In this document: in pieces, positions 42,986-54,455 of the stretch
How positions within the stretch are numbered: the stretch's first letter is position 1
Layout: each line of letters opens with the position of its first letter
DNA from: Erigeron canadensis
Taxonomy: Eukaryota > Streptophyta > Magnoliopsida > Asterales > Asteraceae
Direction: 5' to 3'
DNA length: 64,000 bases
Assembly: GCF_010389155.1 (NCBI RefSeq)
Contig: NC_057769.1
Span: 11,532,735-11,596,734, forward strand
The notes under the pieces: model-generated
The model's input: only the letters and a program-made list of their open reading frames with translations
What the model was told of the DNA's origin: nothing
Database searches by the model: none
Made by a program: the position numbers and the translations under genes

Positions 42986-44449
42986 TCATGTCTTTTGGGA
43001 GAATTTAACGGCTTTTAATTTTTCGATCAAAGCCGTTAAATTGTTGAAAGAAGATCCACCTTCTTCAACAGCTTGTTTGGATTTCTTGGTTATCTCTTTT
43101 AAGTTGTTTGTAATGGTCTCAGCTATGGAAGATCCAGAGGTGAATTTTTCAAAGGCTTCAATAATGCTCCCTTTTCCAATTACCGGGCTAGTAATTTTTA
43201 CACTAGATGAGTTCCAAACCTCCACTCCAACTCCTACTCCAATTTTTAAGATCTCCACCACCAACTTCTCAATGTACAATTGATCGGCGAACAATGGATA
43301 TGTCACTAATGGCACACCCGAAACCACAGCCTCAAGGACCGAGCCCCAACCACAGTGACTAAAGAATACTAGTATGGACGGGTGTTGCAATATCTCCACT
43401 TGGGGTGCCCAACTAGTTATGACCAAACCCTTGTTTTCTTTCTTGATCCGTTCCTCGAATCCATCTGGAAATGGGTTAATATGCTCATCACCTGGGTGTT
43501 TCCTATGCACCCATAAAAACGGCTGCTTAGATTCTTCTAACGCCAAGGCAATTTCTGTGACGTGCGCTTTTGGGAGTATTCCAATACTTCCAAAGCAAAC
43601 ATATATGACTGATTTTTGTTTTTGATTATCTAGCCAACTTAAACTATCATGCCTCTCAGCTGATGATCCATCGGTTTTGCAATCCTCGTTCCTAAAAAAT
43701 TGAAACAGAGGACCAATAGGCCATATCTTGTCACCTTTAACCTTCCTCATGTGATCCACATATGCTGGTTCCATTTCATAAAATGTGTGATAAATAATAC
43801 CAAAACTACGTTTCTCCGATTGATGAATTGTTTCTATCGTTTGACCCAAACTCGTGCTTAGTCTTGATTCATCTGACACCTGAGACTTCTTCAACGTGAA
43901 TTCATCTGGCAAGTTTGGAACAATGAAACTTTCTACATCATCGGCATCAGGAGCATAAGCCTTTAAGCTATGCACAATAGAATGAAAAAACAAACAATTT
44001 GGGTAAAACAACAGTCTCGGAATTTTGAGCTCTTCTGCCAAGTCAACGGTCCATGGGAAGAACATATCCGAAATGATGCAATCTGGGGCAAGATCACGTA
44101 TCACACGTTCCATATCAGACTGGAGCATCATCATGCCACGATAGACTGCCGCCCTATACTCCACATTTATAACGGAACCATCGTTGGAGTTTTCTACTCC
44201 AACTGGAAGCCCCACCTCCGATGCTGGAAATGTAAGATTAGTGTTGACCGCGATGGGGTAACCATCGGCAATATCACGGTCAACGTCATTTTTGAATATT
44301 TGTTCATTGTGTATGGTAGTGATGATTGTTGAGCGAACGCCACGGGCCGCAAATAATCTAGCGACCTGGACTAAAGGGATCATGTGACTTTTAGCGAATA
44401 ACGGGAGGAACACAACATGAAGGTTGTTGTTGTTTCCGGTATAAGCCAT
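42986..44449 (-). CDS. UDP-glycosyltransferase, UGT73-like (UGT3)
   Basis: Intact single exon of 487 aa, starting MAYTGNNNNLHVVFLPLFAK. A longer in-frame start at 44497 exists, but it lies only about 12 bp after the TATA-like TATATAA at 44508, so it would probably fall upstream of transcription; 44449 aligns with the UGT1 start. Features are His22 in KSHMIP, SDMFFPW, and a 44-residue PSPG box with HCGWGS and a terminal Gln (FADQ), which favours UDP-glucose. It is cytosolic, with no signal peptide. The protein is closest to UGT1 and to the UGT2 pseudogene in the same window; the acceptor is unknown. Downstream flanks match UGT1 and UGT2, so it belongs to the same duplicated block. Confidence 0.92.
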   Translation of the reverse strand: MAYTGNNNNLHVVFLPLFAKSHMIPLVQVARLFAARGVRSTIITTIHNEQIFKNDVDRDIADGYPIAVNTNLTFPASEVGLPVGVENSNDGSVINVEYRAAVYRGMMMLQSDMERVIRDLAPDCIISDMFFPWTVDLAEELKIPRLLFYPNCLFFHSIVHSLKAYAPDADDVESFIVPNLPDEFTLKKSQVSDESRLSTSLGQTIETIHQSEKRSFGIIYHTFYEMEPAYVDHMRKVKGDKIWPIGPLFQFFRNEDCKTDGSSAERHDSLSWLDNQKQKSVIYVCFGSIGILPKAHVTEIALALEESKQPFLWVHRKHPGDEHINPFPDGFEERIKKENKGLVITSWAPQVEILQHPSILVFFSHCGWGSVLEAVVSGVPLVTYPLFADQLYIEKLVVEILKIGVGVGVEVWNSSSVKITSPVIGKGSIIEAFEKFTSGSSIAETITNNLKEITKKSKQAVEEGGSSFNNLTALIEKLKAVKFSQKT

Positions 44450-44499
44450 TTTGTCGTCTAATTTGTTATATTTGGTTTTGTGTGACATTGAGTTCATGA

Positions 44500-44700
44500 A
44501 TTTATTGGTTTATATAATAGAAAAATAATATCAAGAATATTAATTACGCATGTGTTCACATATATCTAATTCTTTCAAACCAATCGCATCCTCCTTACAT
44601 AGTACTCTTGGCTGAATGTAGGACCAGTTTATCGGTCCCCATCATATCAAAACTAAACAAACGTGATGGTCGACATGATAGAGTATTTAAGCCTCACCCC
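44500..44700 (-). promoter_or_regulatory. UGT3 core promoter region
   Basis: A TATATAA word at about 44508-44514 lies about 60 bp before the chosen ATG. UGT1 and UGT2 have the same spacing. Further upstream sequence (CCTTACATAGTA, ATCAAAACTAAACAAACGTG) recurs near 38.2-38.3 kb. Confidence 0.55.
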
Positions 44701-45224
44701 CATTCGGATGAAGCCATGAAGGGGTGTGAGGTCCCAACCACACGTTGTGGGGGACGTCGTGAGCCTCGTCAAATACGACGTGGTTGGCGTTGGTCGCGTC
44801 GTTGCGGGTGTGAGCTTTTACTGTTTTACATCCAAAATTAAATGTGTGAAGACGTAAGGGGAGTGGTAAGATGGAGAAAAAGTCATAAATATGGATGATA
44901 CCTAAAGTATATTTTAAATTACTCTTTTGATACAAACTTTGAAATTTCCACTCGGACCATACCTAAACTTGTTTTTCCACATCGATCATACTCGAAGTTC
45001 TATTTTTTCACTCGGACCATACCTATCACTAATGACCGTCTATTTGGCCGTTAAGTCATGACATGTGTCGTGCACGTGAGGTATCAAACACGTTATTTCA
45101 TGTATACATTAGGTAGTATCTATGTAATTTACCGTAAAAATATTTATCAAGAGTTTTAGAGTTTTCTTTATATTAACTTTTTTTTATTTTCATCTATAAA
45201 GTTGGGTAAATATATTTATTATGA

Positions 45225-45358
45225 AGAAATTTTTTTTTTCGTTTTTCAATGATTGTTTTTTTTTCTCTTTTTTAGAACGACATTCAATCATACGTGTACT
45301 CCTAAATTACACTCATATTTGGGATGAAACTTAATACTCTCGAAAAAACACCCTACAG

Positions 45359-45424
<66 letters not shown>

Positions 45425-45734
45425 GAAGAATGGTAAGAATAATAAGGATGTTTTCATTTATTTTTTTATTTTTTTTCATTTTCACAACTAATTTTTATCA
45501 TTTTTTGTTTTTTATTTTTTTCATTTTTTGTGTTATTTTTTGAATAAATTTTCATCAAAAAGATATAAATAAGTTGTAAAAATGAAAAAACTAAAAACAA
45601 AAAATGATACAAATAAGTTATAAAAATGAAACAACTAAAAACAAAAAATGATACAAATAAGTTGTAAAAATGGAAAAAAAAAATGAAAACATCCTCATTA
45701 TTCTCACCCTCTTTTTATCAATATAATACGAGTA

Positions 45735-45785
<51 letters not shown>

Positions 45786-45795
45786 CTTTATATGC

Positions 45796-45874
<79 letters not shown>

Positions 45875-45965
45875 AACTGTAGGGTGTAATTTAGGAGTAT
45901 GATAGAATGTCGTTTTAAAAAAACAAAAAAAAAACTTTCATTGAAAAACAAAAAAAATATTTCGT
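45225..45965. mobile_element. foldback element with (ATT)n/(AAT)n cores
   Basis: The left part (TTTTTCAATGATTG, AGAACGACATTCAATCATAC, ACTCCTAAATTACACTC, ACACCCTACAGTTT) recurs inverted near 45872-45965. Long TTA/AAT arrays lie between the arms (45361-45420, 45736-45783, 45806-45870), with a 44-bp tandem repeat at 45571-45670. Confidence 0.65.
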
Positions 45966-45987
45966 CATATATATATATATATATATA

Positions 45988-46684
45988 CTAGTCCTAATAC
46001 CCGTACGATGTACGGTAGCTATATATATTTTATCATAAAAAAATTTAAATATTCCTGATACATGATTTGTGAGTATAAAATAAATTGTGAATAAGGTAAA
46101 TCGATGACCGAAGTTAATTATAATAAACAGTAATGATCAATATAATATATGTTTAGTTATAAATTTTTGATTTACCTTAAAGTTTTAGAATCACATCAAA
46201 ATCGGAACTTGTAAGCATAGTGGATGATGACAAATAGCCATGTGATTTCGGATCGTAAACTTAAAATTTTGAAATCTTCATGTTAATAACTTATCACTAC
46301 TACATTATAAAGCATTTGTTCCCTCCAAATTTTTTCAACTTTCAACCATTCATTTTCATCTTTCTCCTTAAATCTCAACCACTCATTTTTTTTCTCTCTC
46401 CTCCGTAAATCATTTTATCCCTCTAATTCATTCAAAATCTTCTATCTCAAAAACCGTACATCGATAAATTGTAAAAAATATATTGGTATTCTTAAAATTT
46501 CATGTTCTTTCATTAGAGAGGTCATTCAATATACTTTTGACGAATTTTTAATCCGAGGGCGGAGCCCGTACGACTAAGGCATTTGGCTATTACATTCTAT
46601 GACCTATCACCTCCTATGAGCTATCACACTCTATGACCTATCACTCTCACCATCTCACCGCCGCAACGCGCGGGTACTTTCTCT
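45988..46684. mobile_element. two Helitron-like ends
   Basis: 45988-45991 is CTAG followed within 10 bp by the hairpin CCGTAC-GAT-GTACGG, a minus-strand Helitron 3' end whose partner end I could not locate. Separately, TCACTACTACATTATAAAGC at 46294 and GCCGCAACGCGCGGGTACTT ending near 46684 look like the two ends of a + strand Helitron of about 390 bp with a decayed terminus. Confidence 0.45.
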
Positions 46685-47667
46685 CATTATAATTAATATA
46701 AGCAATAGGAGTTGAAGAATTGAGAAAGAAAAAGAGACAATTTATTAATTAAAAAGCAATCAATCAAATAAGGTTATAATGTCTTTTATATTAAAAAGCC
46801 AAAAGTTAGAGTTTATTCTAAGTCTAATAAGAATATTGAATTTATATACAACTAAAAAAGCTAATTTAACAAAATAAATAAATTAAAAAGACACATGTCG
46901 ATCAAGGATTACGTCACGTGTCGTTTCAATAATATGTCAATCCTTTTTTAGTTTATTCGTAGATATATATATATATCTACCCAACTTAATAAAAGAAAAA
47001 AATTAATATAAAAAAATTTTAAAATTCTTAATAATTATTTTTGCATTAAATTACATGGATGATACCTGAATTATACGTGAAATTACGTGTTTGATACCTC
47101 ACGTGCACGACATATGGCTTGACTTAACAGCCAAATAGACGACCGTTAGTGATAGATATGGTCCGAGTGGAAAAGTGGAACTATGGGTATGATCAGTGTG
47201 AAAAAGTGCAAGGTTAGGTATGGTCTGTGTGAAAATTTAAAAGTTCGTATCAAAAGAATAAATTGGGGTATACTTTAGATATCATCCGTGTAATTTACTC
47301 TAATTGTTAATAAAGTAGTTCTTTGAATTTTTTTTTTTTTATTATTGTTTTCTTAACTTTTTTATTCTATTTAAGAAAGTTGCATAAGGATATATACGGG
47401 TCGGTTATGGACCATATTTAGATAATCTTAATCCCTAACCCGATGGGTCCCCAATTACTTATTAACTATTGGGTAACGGGCCGGTTTCTCCACATATAAA
47501 CGGGGATCCGTTAATAATAATTTTTAATTTTGTCTTATGATGTTGTTTATGAGTCACATGTAATTTCACCGTGTTTAAATTCCATTTTGTGATGTTTATA
47601 AGAATAGTGACCTATGCTTGCAAAAAAACCTTCTCTAAGTTAGTTACATGAATTGTGGCCCACGTAC

Positions 47668-48000
47668 ATTTTTTTAGAACGACATAAATTATATTATTAA
47701 AGAACAACTAGCAAGGCGCTAGTTGATAAGGAATACAAATACAAATACAAGGCAATCTAGAAAATATTAAACTACAACGTCTAAATAATATTGTATTTTT
47801 CGTTTTTTGGTCAGAGTCTGTTCACCCCATTTGAGGTCTCTACACCTATCGGGCAGGATGTCATCGTCGTAGTTCACAGGAAAACCCTTGGATAGATCGT
47901 CAAACGGCACGATATTTATGACATTGAATGACATTTGGGTCTTTGGGGTAAAACCTGTGCCTCTTTGGCCCTGATTACCCAAAAAACAAGCCTTCATTGA
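47668..48000 (-). mobile_element. possible LINE 3' tail
   Basis: A T7 run followed by AGAACGACATAAATTATATT and CTAGCAAGGCGCTAG leads into an open minus-strand frame (47767-47997) with no recognised domain. The layout resembles LINE 3' ends elsewhere in the window, but no zf-RVT residues are visible. Confidence 0.3.
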
Positions 48001-50680
48001 AGGTTTGGGATGTCACTGAACTATCAACTTATTGACAATACTGTTGTATTCAATGTAAATCATGTCTATTTTTAATTAAACGGATGTAAGTTTTACATGA
48101 AAACACTCTCATAACAAAATTGCATTAATATGGAAATTGAGATCTACGGGGGCTCGAACTAACTAGTGTTCAAGAAAAAAATGTATAGAACGTAAATAAA
48201 GTTGCATAGTGTTTATTTTCTTTTTTGTTTTATAACAAGTCCTTACATGCTAGGCTGCTAAAGAAATTCAAATGTGCCTATACGTTGTTTCATTATGTTT
48301 AATTAAAAAATATGTTTAAAAATAGTAAATATTCATGACAAGTGTCAAATTGAAGTATATAAATGAGCAAAGAAGAAATCATCAAATCGTATTTATTTAT
48401 TTTTTTAACAGCAAATTCTGTTTTATATCTACTCTAGACTATACTCTATTGTCAGAAACCCTAAATTGTTTTTTTCAATAGGTCAAAGCCTCTACTCAAA
48501 CCGTATTTAAGCGTATATTTCCTCTGTTTTGGTTGTTCATCTTGTCATTTTTTGTGTTTCAATATGATTATCTATTCTCAACAAAAAGATATTAATTAAT
48601 GATCTGTTTACAAGTTAATCTTTTGTATTACCTCCTTTTTCTTTTATTACTTTTGATTCAAAATTGGTTCACATGAAAGGGTAAAAACGACACATATGCA
48701 TAAAAACTTTATGAATTGCACATATTTAAAAATAGTTAATATCTCTATATAACTAAGGGATGATATAAAAAAGCTTATGTGACATTTTTAGTTAACTTAC
48801 GTGAAGGATTTTTGCTTATTTGTCAATTTTCAGATAAATAGCTCTTATTTAAATTTATATTAGTTTTACATAAATTATTAGTTGGCATATTTAAACACAA
48901 ATTATAATATACGTGTACTTATGGTTGGATAACTATATAAATAAATTATAGATAACAAGACTTATCAAATATGTATATGATTTTTATATCCACAATTTCT
49001 TTAGATAAAATAAATTATAGATCTACACGTACATTTAGAAGTATATAAAATAAAATATATATATGTGTATATTTATAGTTAGAAATACAAGTATAGATTT
49101 ATAAAAATACAAATTAATGTGTATTTATGTTATTATTATTTTATAAAATTATCACTTTAATAAAAATGCAAAAGATATAAAAAAAATTATTATTATAAAT
49201 TATTGTTATTACTACTCCCAAATGCATATTACTATTGTAAATATTTTCTTTCGACTAAGTTTTTTTTAGTCTATATATATTCACTTAATTACCCACAAAT
49301 TTTTATTTTTTTTCTTACCATGAGAGTAGCTAATTAAGTAATTCGGGTCCAACACAATTTTAATGATCATTATTAGATATATCAAGAAATAATACTAATA
49401 AAATAAAAAATAATAATAATAACCAGTTTGTTCAAGCTTTATGTATTTTAATTGAACTTCTTTTACGTTCATCTATAATAATTACATTTTATATAACTTT
49501 AATTAATAACTACACATATGTATACATTGTCTTTGATATTAAAGTATATTGATATCTCATACTCCAAATTTGATGGATATATACATTTTTTATTGTATGA
49601 TATAATGCAAGTACTTTATTCACAAAGTTTATCATATTTATATTATGATGCAATGTATGGGTTTAATCTAGTTTATTTTATATATTTGGACAAACGAAAT
49701 GAGACAGAGAAAGAGAAAATATATGTTTAAATACAATTATTAAATTTCTAGGACTTTTTGTTGATAGATCACTTGAATATTTGGGTGATTCTGTAATTGT
49801 CAAGAAAGAAATAATAATAATAATAATAAATAAATAAATAAATAAAAGAGAGAGAGAGAGAGACATGATTGATAAACATAAATTAGGTCGATTGACCCCA
49901 CACCAGAAGAATATTGGTAACCAATTAGCTAAAAAAAAGTTATGTAGCTTAAAAGAATGAAGAGAAAAAGAACTATTACCCAAACGAAAAGATCGATTTT
50001 CGAAAATAACGATCAACACATACTCCACAAAAACAAATCACATCTAGATTTAGACGTCAACTCTTGAACCAATATGGACCACTGGTTATGCTGGTATCAT
50101 TCTCATATCAGGAAAAGAATATCAACTTTATTATGTCTTGCTCCAGTACACATTTAGTATAATTCTAATTCAATTTAAAGACGCAATCTGAGTGTAATTC
50201 TAATTCAATTTAAAGACGCAACTTGAAAATTTGTCTTATGGGTTCATCGGCGAAACTTGTCAAAATCAGTGGGTTTATAAGCACAAGAAATAAATGTCTG
50301 GAAACAAAATCAATGAGTTATAAACAAAGTTATATAATACGATCGAGTGCATTAACCTCGGATGTTGGGTAATTATTGTGAAATTTTGAATTCACGTCAT
50401 ATTATTTTTTTGGGTTTTGTTAAACGAAGCCCTAAGGGCTTTCGCTAAGGTGCGTTAATTGGTTGTACACTTACCATAAAATTTAGAAGATGAACTTTTA
50501 ATATGAAAATGTATAATTTTTTATGCACGTTAAGTGAAGCTCTAAGGGCTTTGTTTAATATTTTTTTTTTTTTTTTATATACAACTAACAATAATGTCCA
50601 GTCATTCCAAATGGATATTGTCACCTTAAGTTTTTTTAAGACGTTAAACGAGATCATTTTTAAGGACTAGTTCATTAAAA
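48001..50680. other. AT-rich intergenic DNA, no gene seen
   Basis: Long AT-rich stretch with scattered microsatellites, such as (TAA)n near 49810 and (GA)n near 49849-49862, and a duplicated 36-bp TGTAATTCTAATTCAATTTA block at 50156-50222. Two GAAGCCCTAAGGGCTTT-type palindromes at about 50427 and 50536 may mark a decayed repeat. Confidence 0.4.
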
Positions 50681-50682
50681 TA

Positions 50683-50917
50683 TAAATGGATAAATACATT
50701 GAAATGTATGTAACTAAGCCCGAAAAGTTATAATGTGCACGAACCTAATAAAAATTTTCAAATCATGTAACGTGGTATACGTGACACCTCATATGAGCTG
50801 TCAAGTACAAGTTTTTGATTGATTGATCACATTTCTACGTGCATAAGCTTATAATAGTTCGTGCACACTATAACTTTTCGATCTTAGCTATCTATATTTC
50901 AACGCACTTATCCCAGA
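50683..50917. mobile_element. MITE with inverted ends (about 235 bp)
   Basis: GATAAATACATTGAAATGTA and CGAAAAGTTATAATGTGCAC on the left are mirrored on the right by GTGCACACTATAACTTTTCG and ATATTTCAACGCACTTATC. Non-coding. Confidence 0.6.
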
Positions 50918-51070
50918 TAAAAATTAAAGTAAACATAAAAGGCAAATAAAAGGTAACTCGTATCATGCTATTGAACTATTAGTAATAAAAAGATACAAAT
51001 GTTGACACAAAAACCAATAAAAGTGTTACTACAATGCAAATTATATAATTGATGATATTTAGCACAAAGT

Positions 51071-51318
51071 TTAAGCATGGGTTTGTCTCGCAAGGGCTTT
51101 TATAACTAAGTCTTTTTTTATAAAATAATAATCCTTTTTGGACATGCATTAAGGATCAAAAGCTCCAACTCCAAAAGGCTCTCAAAAGCCCCGAAAGTTC
51201 TTTATAAAAACTTGTATAATAAGGGTTGAAGTACAAACCCCAGCTCCTAGCGCTATCTCTAAGCTCCAGCTCCAAGCTCACAGCCCACAGCTTGAAACTT
51301 TTGTGTCAAACATACCCT
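51071..51318. mobile_element. MITE (about 250 bp)
   Basis: The left end GGGTTTGTCTCGCAAGGGCT and, inverted, the right end TTAGGGTATGTTTGACACAA are imperfect inverted repeats. The interior carries repeated AGCTCC/AAAGCTCC words. Non-coding. Confidence 0.45.
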
Positions 51319-51887
51319 AATCTAACTTACAAAATATTAAGACACTCTAGATTTTTGAGCATAAAATAATCGTCTAATCTCATAATAATGTTGAGTCACC
51401 TCTGCAAATGAAAAGTATAATGGTATAAAAGAACAAGATGTAGATATACACAAGCTATATCCCTTATCCCAAGATAGAAAGCCTCATTTCAAAAAGACTA
51501 CCAACACTTTTAAGATAGAAAAAAAAAATTATAAATAGACCATCAATACGATAGAAGAAAAAAATTAATATTTTAAAATGTAAATAACTTTATATGATTA
51601 ATACGAATAATAGAACTTAGTTCAAGTTGCTCGATTCGAATTGAGCTTAAAATGAGTTCAAGCCGAGTTTAGAATTTGTTTAAATATATTATTTTCATTT
51701 TCATACACTAACTTCGAATAGACTCGTGAGCCCAAATGTGCATTGGGCGCGGAACTAGAATTCTTGTTGAGTGAGGCTATCCTCAAAATTATCAATAGTT
51801 ACGGATAAAAATGAGGGTTCATATTTAAATTCACATGAAATTTACACTATATTACGCTACAATTATGAAGAAAAATTGTGCTTAGCG

Positions 51888-52083
51888 CAGTGGCGGATCT
51901 TGAGGGAAGTTACGGAGGGGGGCGCGAAAGTCAAAATATTTTTCTGAACAAAATACAAAAAAAAAATAGCATTACATTGCGAAAAAACGGATGGGGACGA
52001 GGCCCCCAAGGATCCTTAATAAGATAGACCATGGTTTAGGGGATTCGACTACACTCTCACGGGCGTATGCAACTCCGCCCAAG
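51888..52083. mobile_element. possible hAT-type MITE
   Basis: CAGTGGCGGATCTTG at the left and AACTCCGCCCAAG at the right are weak inverted repeats of the CAGTGGCGGA type common in plant hAT relatives. No target duplication is convincing. Confidence 0.35.
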
Positions 52084-52957
52084 GATATAGCTCATAGTTA
52101 AAAAGTTCTACTATACATAGTTGATAGTTGTGTAATTAAACATACTTGGAAACAATTATATATAAAAATAAAATAATCACAAAAATAAGTTCATTCATTA
52201 AACGAGTATAGTCGTGAGTCAACAGCTGAGTTTAAGGTTGAGTTTTTGAGCTCGAGTTCTTGAGTCAAGCTCAATCTTAGACGAGTGCGCCTAGCTAAGC
52301 AATGTATGTATATATAGGACTTTATTATCTACATTATAAAAAATCATGCACTAAAACTAAAACATTGCTTTTAAAAATACATACATTTGTACGTGCGATT
52401 CTAAAATATTGACATCTCATCATCAAGTGACGGTTCAAGCTTTTTGACGGTTTTAAACAAGATCAATTTTTGGGCCTAATTTATCTAACATATAAAGTTA
52501 AATAAAAATAGAAAAAAAAATAGTTCTTACGATGAAAGACCACAACTGCTAGTTCTTTGTGTTGATGTCAACGCCTTCTGTTGCCTCCTTTACTAATTGA
52601 AATGTTACTACCAGTAACATGACACAGTTCTTGCTCGCCTCTATAAATTTAGTATAGTCGTGTATATGGTATTAGATTTAGCTCGGTTTCAAATACATGG
52701 GTTATTTACAACACAATCAAAATACTATTTATATACGTTTAAATTCAAAAAATTATTATAGATTCAAACGTAAATATATAGGAAAAAATAAAGCGATAAA
52801 CTCAAATATAAAGAATTTATTTATAATGAAAGTATAAAAATGTAACAACGAAATATTGACAAAAGTACTTGACATGTTCGATTAGTAATATCATGTCAAG
52901 ACTTGATAACGCGGATGTGTTCCTATAAAAGAAATACTTAATGACACGGGTTAAATA

Positions 52958-52988
<31 letters not shown>

Positions 52989-52993
<5 letters not shown>

Positions 52994-53030
52994 GATTTTT
53001 TTTTACCCGCACGATGTGCGGTAGGGATGA
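52989..53030 (-). mobile_element. Helitron-like 3' end
   Basis: ATAG, a T-run, and a perfect hairpin CCGCAC-GAT-GTGCGG resemble the 3' ends at 45988 and 12006. The terminal CTAG is mutated. The opposite end was not found. Confidence 0.35.
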
Positions 53031-53651
53031 GACGTGATATAAAAAATTTTTTTTAATGAAAATAAAAAAAAATTAAAGTAAAAATTTACTAGAACACAAT
53101 CCTATCAATGGCTATTATACGTAGGTGGTTTTTTAAAACTATCATGACATATAATAGCTACATATAAAATGATCTCCACATAAAAATAGTTATTAACTAT
53201 ACAAAACATTATCAATGATGACTTTCTCATGATTTAGTTTGCGAAAATTAAGTTGTTAAAAAAGAACCAAAATCAATATGACCAATTAAACTGTGTTTAT
53301 GAAACATGTTGAAAAGAAAAAAAAAAATTTAGGAAGAATATCTCCGAATTAATTCAAAGTTTGATATGCATAAGATTGTTTCATGTGACATAAAAATAAT
53401 TCATAATTTATTGGTTAAAAAAAATAATTATTTATTTAGTTAAAAGATTTTAATGTAATTATTATAAATAAATTTTTTGATAGATTTTTGTTGCCAAAAT
53501 TAGTATATAATAAAATAATTATTGTGATAAAAAATATGAAGATGACACGTATCATAAATCCTATTAGGGAATATTTAGAGATAACTTTGAGTTGAGATGG
53601 ATGACCTTAAAAAGCTAAGATAACTATTCTTTTATTAGTTATTAGTTACAT

Positions 53652-53700
<49 letters not shown>

Positions 53701-53750
53701 ATTATAGACTCGTGAAGAATATATATATTTAATATATATATATATGCATA

Positions 53751-54455
53751 GGGTAGAGATCCAGAGAGAAGGTGTGTTAAGGAGAGAAGGGTGAAAAGGT
53801 CCTACGGGCCAATCAAAACGCGACATGTGTCAAAATAAGAAAAAACGCGCGGTGGCATAATTGTAAATAAATTAAACTTTTGTGAAATGTGGCCAACTTG
53901 GTCAGCTTGGGTTGGGTCAGTTTTGGGTTGAGTCAGCTTGATTAGCATGGGTTGGGTCAGTTTGGGTTTATCAGTTTGGTCAGCTTGGGTTGGGTCAGTT
54001 TGGTCAGCTTGGCTTTGGGTCAGCTTAGGGTTGGGTTGGATCAGCTTGATCAGCTTGGGTTTGGGTTAGTTTGGCTTTGGGTCAGCTAGGGTTGGGTTAG
54101 GTCAGCTTAGGGTTGGGTTGAGTCAACTTGGGTTTGAGTCAGTTTAGGATTGGATTGGGTCAGCTTGGGTTTGGGTGAACTTAGGGTTGGGTTGGGTCAG
54201 CTTGAGTTTGGGTCAACTTGGGTTTGGCTCAGCTTGGCTTTGGGTCAGCTTAGGGTTGGGTTGGGTCCGCTTAGGGTTGAGTTGGGTCAACTTGGGTTTG
54301 GGTCAGTTTAGGGTTGGGTTGGGTCAGCTTGAGTTTGAAGTCAAATTATTTACAGTTTTGCTACCGTGTTTTTTTTTAAACACCACATATCAACTTCTAG
54401 TTGATTAGAAAAACATTCTCTCTCTTCTCTCTTTAACCCACCTTCTCATTTGATA
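53751..54455. mobile_element. element with inverted ends enclosing a minisatellite
   Basis: AGAGAGAAGGTGTGTTAAGG at the left and, inverted, AGAAGGTGGGTTAAAGAGAG at the right are terminal repeats. Nearly the whole inside, about 53890-54345, is a G/T-rich minisatellite. No coding function is likely. Confidence 0.55.
53890..54345. repeat. GGGTCAGCTTGGGTT-type minisatellite
   Basis: Dozens of variant units of 10-20 bp (GGTCAGCTTGGGTT, GGTCAGTTTGG, GGTTGGGTTGGGTCAG) in one orientation. The open frame at 54175-54408 (repeated LGLGWVSLG-like words) is an effect of the repeat, not a gene. Confidence 0.85.

Larger units (their letters stand above)
44884..47298. mobile_element. element with about 250-bp terminal inverted repeats (MULE-like), heavily nested
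   Basis: 44884-45135 and 47047-47298 are inverted copies (GATGATACCTAAAGTATA; CACTCGGACCATACCTATCA; GTCGTGCACGTGAGGTATCA, with differences). No clear target duplication is seen, so Mutator affiliation rests on the long repeats alone. The interior holds a foldback element with triplet repeats and Helitron-like pieces, and has no transposase. Confidence 0.6.

Noticed and set aside
45288..45951. Open frames encoding poly-Ile or poly-Tyr
   Set aside because: They are translations of (ATT)n/(AAT)n arrays in a foldback element.
54175..54408. Open frame with repeated LGLGWV words
   Set aside because: Translation of the minisatellite; no start context, no domain.
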